From assembly GCA_964505475.1 (NCBI GenBank), contig CAZDIJ010000004.1, forward strand, positions 24,430-88,429: a stretch of 64,000 nt of DNA, given 5' to 3'. The translations under genes were made by a program, and so were the position numbers. Below the pieces are notes generated by a model. It worked only from the letters and a program-made list of their open reading frames with translations, was not told the origin of the DNA and made no database searches. Positions 32,118 through 38,841 of this stretch are shown here, one piece after another (within the stretch, counting starts at the first letter, position 1; each line of letters begins with the position of its first letter). Source of the stretch: JAGXQV01 sp964505475 (GTDB lineage Bacteria; Pseudomonadota; Gammaproteobacteria; Burkholderiales; Sulfuricellaceae).

Positions 32118-32144
32118 AAATGGCGCGAGTGGGTGATATGGCGC
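32118..32144. promoter_or_regulatory. Tandem activator half-sites (AAATGGCGC, ATATGGCGC) upstream of the hcp promoter
   Basis: Two copies, 32118-32126 and 32136-32144, 18 bp apart and centred about 63 bp upstream of the -24 element. The same ATATGGCGC forms the core of the palindrome at 33277-33312, suggesting one activator binds both. Confidence 0.55.
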
Positions 32145-32189
32145 ACGTTCGGTGCCGGCCAAGTCCTGCCCGAGCGGCGAGTTGCCGTA

Positions 32190-33155
32190 TTACTCGTTCG
32201 CGTTGTGGGGGTTGTCTTCCGGGTGGAAATGTTTTTTGAGACGGTAAAGCAGGGTGTAGCGCGATACCCCCAGGATTTTCGCCGCCTGGGTGCGGTTCCC
32301 CCGGCATTGGTTGAGGGCTTGCAGGATCAGTTCACGCTCGTTGTGCGCCAGCCCGCCCTCGGTTTGAATGGGATGGCCGCCATGCAGCGCGGCTGGCAGG
32401 TGTTCCGCGCCGAGCGGCTGGCTTTGTCCCTGGCAAAGGATGGTGAGCCGTTCGCAGAGATTTTTCAGTTCGCGGACGTTGCCCGGCCAGGCGTGGTTGC
32501 GTAGCGTGCGCTGAGCATCCGGCGCCAGGGAGAGCGGCGCCAAGCCGTATCGGGATGCCGCCAGGGCGAGGAAATGGCGGGACAGTAGCGCAATGTCGCC
32601 GGGGCGTTCGCGCAGCGCGGGCATCTCCATGGGCACGACTTGCAGGCGGTAAAACAGATCGGCGCGGAAATGCCCGCTCTTGACCATGCGCTCCAGGTTG
32701 CAATGGGTGGCGGCGATGACGCGCACTTCCGCGTAGACGGGGCGGTCGCAGCCAAGCGGCAGGATTTCGCCGTTTTCCAGGAAGCGCAGCAGCTTGGCCT
32801 GGGCGGGCGGCGGCAGTTCGCCGACTTCGTCGAGAAACAGGGTGCCGTTGTGGGCGCTGCGCACCAGGCCGTCGCGGTCGTTCAGGGCATTGCTGAAGGC
32901 ACCGCGGCGGTGGCCGAACAATTCTGTTTCCACCAGGTTGCCCGGCAGGTTGGCGCAGTTCACCGTGACGAAAGGGCGCTGCGCCAGTGGGCTGTTGGCG
33001 TGCAGGTAGCGCGCCAGGTTTTCCTTGCCGCAGCCGGTTTCGCCGCGGATCAGCACGCAGGCGCGGGTGGCGGCGACCAGTTGCGCGGTGTTGAGTAATT
33101 GGCGGAAGGCCGGCGCGTTGCCGATGAGGGCGTGGTCGTCCCCGGCGCCTATCAT
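32190..33155 (-). CDS. Sigma-54-dependent activator without sensor domain (AAA+ plus Fis-type HTH)
   Basis: 321 residues. The AAA+ domain starts almost at residue 10 (GNAPAFRQLLNTAQLVA): Walker A RGETGCGKENLA, Walker B GTLFLDEVGELP, sensor region RVIAATHCNLERMV, FRADLFYRL, and HAWPGNVRELKNL. The sigma-54 contact loop reads GAFSNA instead of GAFTGA. The C-terminal Fis-like HTH is NRTQAAKILGVSRYTLLYRL. With no GAF, PAS or receiver domain, it must be controlled by level or by a partner, as PspF is. It is closest in look to NorR/NtrC-type activators. It lies upstream of hcp, divergent from a TonB receptor, between two sigma-54 promoters. Confidence 0.9.
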   Translation of the reverse strand: MIGAGDDHALIGNAPAFRQLLNTAQLVAATRACVLIRGETGCGKENLARYLHANSPLAQRPFVTVNCANLPGNLVETELFGHRRGAFSNALNDRDGLVRSAHNGTLFLDEVGELPPPAQAKLLRFLENGEILPLGCDRPVYAEVRVIAATHCNLERMVKSGHFRADLFYRLQVVPMEMPALRERPGDIALLSRHFLALAASRYGLAPLSLAPDAQRTLRNHAWPGNVRELKNLCERLTILCQGQSQPLGAEHLPAALHGGHPIQTEGGLAHNERELILQALNQCRGNRTQAAKILGVSRYTLLYRLKKHFHPEDNPHNANE

Positions 33156-33218
33156 GTCCGCCTCGGCTGGCCGGCAGTCGCGGGATTTATTGGAAATCGC
33201 TTCATGGGTATTCTTGAG

Positions 33219-33233
33219 GCAAGGCTTGTGCCA
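33219..33233 (-). promoter_or_regulatory. Sigma-54 promoter for the activator gene itself
   Basis: Minus strand reads TGGCAC-AAGCC-TTGC, a full match to the -24/-12 consensus, about 65 bp before the activator ATG. It implies autoregulation. Confidence 0.75.
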
Positions 33234-33276
33234 TTCTATTTGTCATGGAATATCAAGGTATTGAGCCAATGGCGCG

Positions 33277-33312
33277 CCGTGTCATATGGCGCGCCTGCGC
33301 CATATGACACGG
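33277..33312. promoter_or_regulatory. Perfect palindromic enhancer site between divergent sigma-54 promoters
   Basis: Arms CCGTGTCATATGGCGC and GCGCCATATGACACGG are perfect complements with a 4-bp spacer. The centre (33294.5) is 61 bp from the -24 GG of the rightward promoter and 63 bp from that of the leftward one. A further half-site CAATGGCGC is at 33267-33275. Confidence 0.8.
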
Positions 33313-33352
33313 TGACTGTAACGGCAACTTGTTGATTTCGTGGCGATCGTTA

Positions 33353-33370
33353 TTGGCACGCGACTTGCAT
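33353..33370 (+). promoter_or_regulatory. Sigma-54 promoter for the TonB-dependent receptor
   Basis: TTGGCAC-GCGAC-TTGCAT is a perfect -24/-12 element (GG 33355-33356, GC 33367-33368). The start of transcription should be near 33380, giving a ~37-nt leader with an AAGG ribosome site before the ATG at 33417. Confidence 0.85.
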
Positions 33371-33416
33371 GGCCTCCACGGTTGATATTTTGCAACTTCC
33401 CAAGAAAAGGAACCCC

Positions 33417-35684
33417 ATGAAAACAAAAATTCTGTTGACCCTGCCCGCGGCCACATTGCTTGCCGGCAATGCCCTCGCCGCCGATGCCGCCAAGCCGGTG
33501 CGCCTGGAAGAAGTGGTGGTCAGCGCTTCACAAATCGAAACGCCCAACCCTTTGGGTGCTTCCCAACTTGATAAGGCAAGCTTGAATCGCTTGCGGCCTG
33601 CCACCAGCGATACGGCCAGTCTTCTCAGGGATGTTCCCGGCGTCAGCCTCTACGGCGCCGGCGGCGTTTCCAGCCTGCCGGTGATCCATGGTATGGCGGA
33701 CGACCGCGTGCGGACACAGGTGGATGGCATGGATATTATTTCTGCCTGCGGCAACCACATGAACCCGCCGCTTTCCTACATCGATCCGTCCAATGTGGGC
33801 AGCATCGAAGTGTTTGCCGGCGTCACCCCGGTCAGTGTAGGCGGCGACAGCATCGGCGGCACCATCCGGGTGAATTCTCCGGCGCCGGAATTTGCCGCAG
33901 CCGGACAGGGAACCCTGCTCAAAGGGCAGGCCGGCGCCTTCTATCGTAGCAACGGTAATGCCACAGGCGGCAATATTTCGGCGACGATAGCCAGCGAAAA
34001 ATTGAGCATGACGTATAGCGGTTCAACCGTTGAATCCGGCAATTACAAGGCTGGAGGAGACTTCAAGCCGGCCGGGCCGGCTTTTAGAGCGGATGGCAGG
34101 TCTCAATACACCTCGACAAAATGGTTGCCCGGAGACGAGGTCGGAACGTCCATGTATAAATCGACGAATCAGTCCCTCGGCTTTGCGCTGCGCCATGAAA
34201 ACCATCTGGTTGAACTCAAGTTCGGAATCCAGGACATTCCTTACCAAGGTTTCCCAAATCAGCGCATGGACATGACCGGCAATGACAGCAAACAGGTCAA
34301 TCTGCGTTATACCGGCCAATACGATTGGGGCACCCTGCAAGCGCGCGCCTATAACGAACATACCCGTCACAAGATGAATTTCCTTGAAGACAAGGCATTC
34401 TGGTATAAGACTGCAACCCAAACGATAGCCGCCCCCGGCATGCCGATGGATACGGAAGGAAAAAATACCGGCGCGCAAGTCAAGGGAGACATCCTGCTTT
34501 CGGCGCGTGACATTCTCAGGGTGGGTGGCGAATATCAGCGTTATCGCTTCAATGACTGGTGGGAGCCGTCCGGCAATGGCGGCATGTCCCCGAATACGTT
34601 CTGGGATATCAATAACGGCGAACGCGATCGTTACGCTGCCTTTGCCGAGTGGGAGGCGCGCTGGACTACCCAATGGCTGAGCCAGATCGGGGTGCGCAGC
34701 GAAACGGTGAAGATGGATACCGGCACGGTGCAGGGCTATAACACTGGCGCCACATATTTGGCAGATGCAACGAAATTCAACGCCAGCGACCGCAGCCGCA
34801 TCGACAACAACTGGGATTTGACCGCGCTGGCACGCTACACGCCGGCCAGTACGCAAACTTTCGAGTTCGGCTATGCCCGCAAAACCCGCTCGCCCAACCT
34901 CTATGAGCGCTACACTTGGTCAACCGGCGGCATGGCGATGAACATGATCAACATGGCCGGAGATGCCAACGGCTATGTCGGCAATCTGGAACTGAAGCCG
35001 GAAGTCGCCCACACGCTCAGCGCCACCGCCGACTGGCATGACGCGGGGCAGCAAAGCTGGGGGTTGAAGGTTACGCCTTACTACACCTACGTGCAGGATT
35101 ACATCAACGCGAAGCGTTGCGCTTCCACGAACTCGAACTGCGGCGCGGCAAACCAGACCGCGACGACCGGATTTGTTTTCCTCCAGTTCGCCAATCAGGA
35201 TGCTCGCCTTTACGGCCTGGATGTTTCCGGCTATTTCCCGCTGGCCAACAACACCGGCTTCGGCAGCTTCACCACAACCGGCATGTTGAATTATATCCGG
35301 GGGAAGACCGCCAGCGGCACGGACGACAACCTCTACAACATCATGCCGCTGAACGCGAAATTGGCCTTGGTACAGCGCCTGAATAACTGGACCAACATCG
35401 CTGAGGTGCAGTTTGTGGATGCCAAGGATGACGTATCGCAAATCCGCAACGAGCTTAAAACCGCCAGTTACAGCCTGCTGAACCTGCGTAGCAGCTATGC
35501 ATGGAAACAGGCAAGGTTCGATGTGGGCGTGGAGAATGTGTTCAATAAACTCTACTACCATCCCTTGGGCGGGGCATATGTGGGGCAAGGAACGACCATG
35601 CCCCCGACGGGAGGCGCGCCTTACGGAATCTCCGTTCCCGGCATGGGACGTTCGATCTATGCCGGCGTAAACGTGAAATTCTGA
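33417..35684 (+). CDS. TonB-dependent outer-membrane receptor under sigma-54 control
   Basis: 755 residues from MKTKILLTLPAATLLAG (signal …ALA). TonB box-like region RLEEVVVSASQI; plug with RDVPGVSLYGAGGVSSLPVI, HGMADDRVRTQVDGMDI and SACGNHMNPPLSYIDP; 22-strand barrel ending YAGVNVKF with terminal Phe. The CGNHMNPPLSY stretch resembles the Cys/Met region of copper receptors (CAARMDPPTAY in the OprC-like neighbour), hinting at copper or another soft metal. It is divergent from the activator gene and ends before a strong terminator. The DNA appears somewhat less GC-rich than its neighbours. Confidence 0.88.
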   Translation: MKTKILLTLPAATLLAGNALAADAAKPVRLEEVVVSASQIETPNPLGASQLDKASLNRLRPATSDTASLLRDVPGVSLYGAGGVSSLPVIHGMADDRVRTQVDGMDIISACGNHMNPPLSYIDPSNVGSIEVFAGVTPVSVGGDSIGGTIRVNSPAPEFAAAGQGTLLKGQAGAFYRSNGNATGGNISATIASEKLSMTYSGSTVESGNYKAGGDFKPAGPAFRADGRSQYTSTKWLPGDEVGTSMYKSTNQSLGFALRHENHLVELKFGIQDIPYQGFPNQRMDMTGNDSKQVNLRYTGQYDWGTLQARAYNEHTRHKMNFLEDKAFWYKTATQTIAAPGMPMDTEGKNTGAQVKGDILLSARDILRVGGEYQRYRFNDWWEPSGNGGMSPNTFWDINNGERDRYAAFAEWEARWTTQWLSQIGVRSETVKMDTGTVQGYNTGATYLADATKFNASDRSRIDNNWDLTALARYTPASTQTFEFGYARKTRSPNLYERYTWSTGGMAMNMINMAGDANGYVGNLELKPEVAHTLSATADWHDAGQQSWGLKVTPYYTYVQDYINAKRCASTNSNCGAANQTATTGFVFLQFANQDARLYGLDVSGYFPLANNTGFGSFTTTGMLNYIRGKTASGTDDNLYNIMPLNAKLALVQRLNNWTNIAEVQFVDAKDDVSQIRNELKTASYSLLNLRSSYAWKQARFDVGVENVFNKLYYHPLGGAYVGQGTTMPPTGGAPYGISVPGMGRSIYAGVNVKF

Positions 35685-35770
35685 TGTCGCCCCACAAAAC
35701 TAGCGGCGACCAAATCGTCGCGAAAGCCGCACTCGACCAACAATAATATTAATTTATCCTCCGATTGTTC

Positions 35771-35796
35771 AGCCCGTCCTCGTGACGGGCTTTTTT
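35771..35796 (+). terminator. Rho-independent terminator after the TonB receptor
   Basis: AGCCCGTC-ctcgt-GACGGGCT followed by TTTTTT, about 87 bp after the receptor stop. Confidence 0.9.
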
Positions 35797-35804
35797 GTGG
35801 GCGC

Positions 35805-35870
35805 TCAACCGCTACGCCTTCCCGCGCGCTACGCACGCAAGGGAGGGGCGCGTGCATTTGCCGAGTATGA
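35805..35870. repeat. Degenerate family-A repeat fragment upstream of hslV
   Basis: Contains CCCGCGCGCTACGCACGCAA and gggaggggcgcgtgcatttg, recognisable as the inner palindrome of the family-A element but decayed. A TATAAT at 35874-35879, the likely -10 of hslV, follows at its edge. Confidence 0.45.
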
Positions 35871-35912
35871 CGGTATAATATTTTCTCAATCAATTTTAGA
35901 AACCCGCCCTGC

Positions 35913-36449
35913 ATGGAACAATACCACGGCACCACCATCCTCTCCGCCCGGCGCGGCAACCGGGTCGCCATGGGCGGCGACGGCCAGGTGACGCTCGGCA
36001 ACATCGTGGTCAAGGCCACCGCGCGCAAGGTGCGCCGCCTCTACCACGACAAGATCCTCGCCGGCTTCGCCGGCGGCACCGCCGACGCCTTCACCTTGTT
36101 CGAGCGCTTCGAGGCCAAGCTGGAAAAACATCAGGGACATCTGCTGCGTTCCGCCGTCGAGCTTGCCAAGGACTGGCGCACCGACCGCATCCTGCGCCGC
36201 CTGGAAGCGATGCTGGCGGTGGCCGACCGCGAAACCTCGCTGATTATCACCGGCAACGGCGATGTGCTCGAACCCGAATGCGGCCTGGTCGCCATCGGTA
36301 GCGGCGGCGCCTACGCCCAATCGGCGGCGCGCGCCCTGCTCGACCACACCGAACTGCCGCCGGGGGAAATCGTCAAGAAGGCGCTGACCATCGCCGCCGA
36401 CTTGTGCATCTATACCAATCAGAACCATGTAATCGAGTGCCTCGATTAG
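35913..36449 (+). CDS. hslV: ATP-dependent protease subunit HslV
   Basis: 178 residues. The prepeptide MEQYHG is cleaved to expose the catalytic Thr of TTILSARRGNRVAMGGDGQ; AGFAGGTADAFTLFERFE and IGSGGAYAQSAARAL are typical of the proteasome-like beta fold. HslV forms double hexameric rings that degrade unfolded proteins fed by HslU. TATAAT lies 34 bp upstream of the ATG. hslU follows after a 100-bp repeat. Confidence 0.97.
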   Translation: MEQYHGTTILSARRGNRVAMGGDGQVTLGNIVVKATARKVRRLYHDKILAGFAGGTADAFTLFERFEAKLEKHQGHLLRSAVELAKDWRTDRILRRLEAMLAVADRETSLIITGNGDVLEPECGLVAIGSGGAYAQSAARALLDHTELPPGEIVKKALTIAADLCIYTNQNHVIECLD

Positions 36450-36450
36450 T

Positions 36451-36545
36451 TTTTAATGTTGAGTGCTTAGTGTTGAGTTGATGAGCGGCCATGCCGCGGA
36501 TTCTCAAACTGACCACTCATAACTAAACACTCAACACTGAATTAA
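36451..36545. repeat. GAGTGCTTAGTGTTGAGT inverted-repeat element (copy 3) between hslV and hslU
   Basis: Left arm ttttaatgttgagtgcttag... (36451) and right arm ending ...cactcaacactgaattaa (36519-36545) are reverse complements. The inserted element can fold within the hslVU transcript and separates two genes that are normally nearly contiguous. Confidence 0.75.
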
Positions 36546-36549
36546 TGCC

Positions 36550-37887
36550 ATGACCCCAATGACCCCTCAAGAGATCGTCCATGAACTGGACAAGCACATC
36601 ATCGGCCAGCAGGCCGCCAAGAAAGCCGTCGCCATTGCCTTGCGCAACCGCTGGCGGCGCCGGCAGGTGGACGAGCCGTTGCGCCAGGAGATCACCCCCA
36701 AGAACATCCTGATGATCGGCCCCACCGGCGTCGGCAAGACCGAGATCGCGCGGCGTCTGGCCAAGCTCGCCAACGCCCCGTTCATCAAGATCGAGGCGAC
36801 CAAGTTCACCGAGGTCGGCTATGTCGGGCGCGATGTCGATTCGATCATCCGCGACCTGGTGGAAATGTCGATCAAGCAGACCCGCGAGCAGGAAACCCGC
36901 AAGGTGCGCCACCGCGCCGAGGAAATGGCCGAAGAGCGCGTCCTCGACGCGCTCCTGCCGCCGCCGCGCGATGCCGGCTGGGATGCCGAACCGGGGCGCG
37001 GCGCCGAGGAAAACGCCACCCGCGCCAAATTTCGCAAGATGCTGCGCGAAGGCAAGCTCGCCGACCGGGAAATCGACATCGAGGTCGCGGCGTCCCAGGC
37101 GCAAATGGAAATCTTCGCTCCGCCGGGAATGGAAGACCTCACCTCGCAAATCCAGAACATGTTCCAGAACATCGGCGGCAATCGCACCAAGGCGCGCAAG
37201 CTGAAAATCGCCGAGGCGATGAAGCTGCTCACCGAGGAAGAAGCCAACAAGCTGGTCAACGATGAGGAAATGAAAATCCGCGCGGTCGCCAACGTCGAAC
37301 AGAACGGCATCGTTTTTCTCGACGAAATCGACAAGGTCACCAGCCGTTCGGAAACCTCCGGCGCCGACGTGTCGCGCCAGGGTGTGCAGCGCGACCTGTT
37401 GCCGCTGGTGGAAGGCACCACCGTCACCACCAAGTACGGCATGATTAAGACCGACCATATCCTCTTCATCTGCTCCGGCGCCTTCCACCTCGCCAAGCCG
37501 TCCGACCTGATTCCCGAACTGCAAGGCCGCCTGCCGATCCGCGTCGAACTGGATTCCTTGAGCGTCGCCGACTTCGAACAGATACTCACCAACACCGACG
37601 CCTGCCTCACCCGCCAATACCAGGCGCTGCTGGAAACCGAGGGAGTGCGGCTGGACTTCCGCCCGGACGCCATCCGCCGACTCGCCGAGATCGCCTTCGA
37701 GGTCAACGAAAAGACCGAGAATATCGGCGCGCGGCGGCTCTACACCGTGATGGAACGGCTGCTCGAGGAAATCTCCTTTGAAACCGGCAAGTACGGCGGC
37801 GAAGCGGTGGTCATCGACGCGCCCTACGTCGACGGGCGTCTACGGGAACTGGCGAAGAGCGAGGACTTGGCGCGCTACGTGCTGTAG
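36550..37887 (+). CDS. hslU: HslU ATPase/unfoldase of the HslVU protease
   Basis: 445 residues, family length. IVHELDKHIIGQQAAKKAVA opens the AAA+ domain; Walker A GPTGVGKTEIA, pore motif GYVGRDVD, Walker B GIVFLDEID, and sensor region RRLYTVMERLLEEISF. The I-domain spans about residues 110-245. The start is MTPMTPQEIV; the second Met three codons on is equally possible as no clear ribosome site is seen in the repeat-derived leader. Confidence 0.97.
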   Translation: MTPMTPQEIVHELDKHIIGQQAAKKAVAIALRNRWRRRQVDEPLRQEITPKNILMIGPTGVGKTEIARRLAKLANAPFIKIEATKFTEVGYVGRDVDSIIRDLVEMSIKQTREQETRKVRHRAEEMAEERVLDALLPPPRDAGWDAEPGRGAEENATRAKFRKMLREGKLADREIDIEVAASQAQMEIFAPPGMEDLTSQIQNMFQNIGGNRTKARKLKIAEAMKLLTEEEANKLVNDEEMKIRAVANVEQNGIVFLDEIDKVTSRSETSGADVSRQGVQRDLLPLVEGTTVTTKYGMIKTDHILFICSGAFHLAKPSDLIPELQGRLPIRVELDSLSVADFEQILTNTDACLTRQYQALLETEGVRLDFRPDAIRRLAEIAFEVNEKTENIGARRLYTVMERLLEEISFETGKYGGEAVVIDAPYVDGRLRELAKSEDLARYVL

Positions 37888-37989
37888 GCCAGCCCGAAGG
37901 GTAAAGTTTGGCGGAATCGCCTTCGAAGTAGGGCTTGCAGACGAGTGGCGGCCAGGAGTGTTCGTTCGGCAAACCGGGTGGCGTTGTCG

Positions 37990-38107
37990 CCGGGATGGGG
38001 GCAAACAGCGGCGGCCATGCGGGCAAACGCCCCCACCCCAACCCTCCCCCGCGCGCTATGCGCGCAAGGGAGGGCGTGGACGTTTGCTGAGAATAGTTCA
38101 GAGGCAT
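37990..38107. mobile_element. Left-truncated family-A MITE
   Basis: Matches the element at 24582/19970 from CCGGGATGGGGGCAAACAGC through the CGCGCGCTATGCGCGC palindrome to the terminal repeat GCTGAGAATAGTTCAGAGGC (38087-38107). The left terminal repeat is missing and no target duplication is seen. Confidence 0.7.
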
Positions 38108-38134
38108 ATTGGAAAATTCAACCCCCCAACTCGG

Positions 38135-38271
38135 TTAGCCACAGATAAACACGGATAGACACCAATAAGACCACAGGCTGGCAAATATTCGTCGATCACC
38201 CGGCGGGTGTAAGGTGTGCGCTTTGCAGGGTGTCTATAAGCACATGATTATCCGCATCAATCCGTGGCTGA
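38135..38271. repeat. Family-B repeat, TTAGCCACAGATAAACACGG type (copy 1)
   Basis: About 137 bp with inverted ends (TTAGCCACAGAT... / ...ATCCGTGGCT). Its core GATCACCCGGCGGGTGTAAG and GTGCGCTTTGCAG is shared with the inverted copy at 40294-40417. No coding potential. Confidence 0.7.
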
Positions 38272-38502
38272 ACGGCTTTTTACAGGTTCATCTGTCCTCC
38301 CTCTTTGTAAAAGGGGAAATGCCTGAATTTATCCCTAATGGATTTTTTGGCATCAATAGCCATTCTTGCAAGGGGGCTATTCCCCCAGCCCAAAAAAGCC
38401 CATAATTCAACCAGCTTGTTCGCTTTTGCAACAAGCCGTCACATGGCACCAGAGATGTCCCGCAAAGGGTTTTTATAGTCCGCATAGCGAAAGGAATCGA
38501 AA
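38272..38502. other. Gap before the HiPIP gene, no gene seen
   Basis: Holds a stretch resembling the CCCCCTTTGCAAAAGGGGG repeat (38296-38395) and a hairpin GCTTGTT-N9-AACAAGC (38414-38436). The run TGGCACCAGAGATGTC (38444) resembles half of a sigma-54 promoter but lacks the -12 GC. Confidence 0.4.
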
Positions 38503-38799
38503 GTGAAAGACGACCTCAAATCGGCGCGCCGCCAGTTTCTCAGGATGGGCGCCACCGCTCTTGCCTTGATCCCCATGGTTGCCTGGCGCGGCAATGCGCA
38601 TGCCGCCGTCAACGCGGGGATGCGCGCCTCGATGAAATACCAGGATACGCCCCTGGGCGACAAGGACTGTTCCAACTGTGTCCAGTTCGTGCCGGGCAAG
38701 ACGCCCAAGGACTTGGGCGGCTGCAAGCTGTTCCCGGGCGATACGGAAATTGCCCCCAAGGCCTATTGCGCCGCCTGGGCAGCCATCCCGAAAAAATAA
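38503..38799 (+). CDS. High-potential iron-sulfur protein (HiPIP)
   Basis: 98 residues with a twin-arginine signal (SARRQFLRMGATALALIP, cleavage after NAHA), so the folded cluster protein is exported by Tat. The mature part has the four cluster Cys in DKDCSNCVQF, LGGCKLF and AYCAAW. HiPIPs are small periplasmic electron carriers feeding reaction centres, cytochrome oxidases or denitrification enzymes. AAAGG precedes the start. It is monocistronic, with a terminator directly after, and is bracketed with the next gene by repeat pairs. Confidence 0.93.
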   Translation: MKDDLKSARRQFLRMGATALALIPMVAWRGNAHAAVNAGMRASMKYQDTPLGDKDCSNCVQFVPGKTPKDLGGCKLFPGDTEIAPKAYCAAWAAIPKK

Positions 38800-38818
38800 G
38801 CTCCGCCGTTTTTCTGGG

Positions 38819-38841
38819 AGGCGCCCACGGGCGCCTTTTTT
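38819..38841 (+). terminator. Terminator between convergent HiPIP and permease genes
   Basis: GGCGCC-CACG-GGCGCC stem (38820-38835) followed by TTTTTT, 20 bp after the HiPIP stop. Confidence 0.85.

Noticed and set aside
35874..35879. Complete sigma-70 promoter for hslV
   Set aside because: The TATAAT is clear but no -35 lies at acceptable spacing, and no heat-shock (sigma-32) pattern was recognised.
38444..38460. Possible sigma-54 promoter before the HiPIP gene (TGGCACCAGAGATGTC)
   Set aside because: The -24 half fits but the -12 position is GT in GATGTC, not TTGC.
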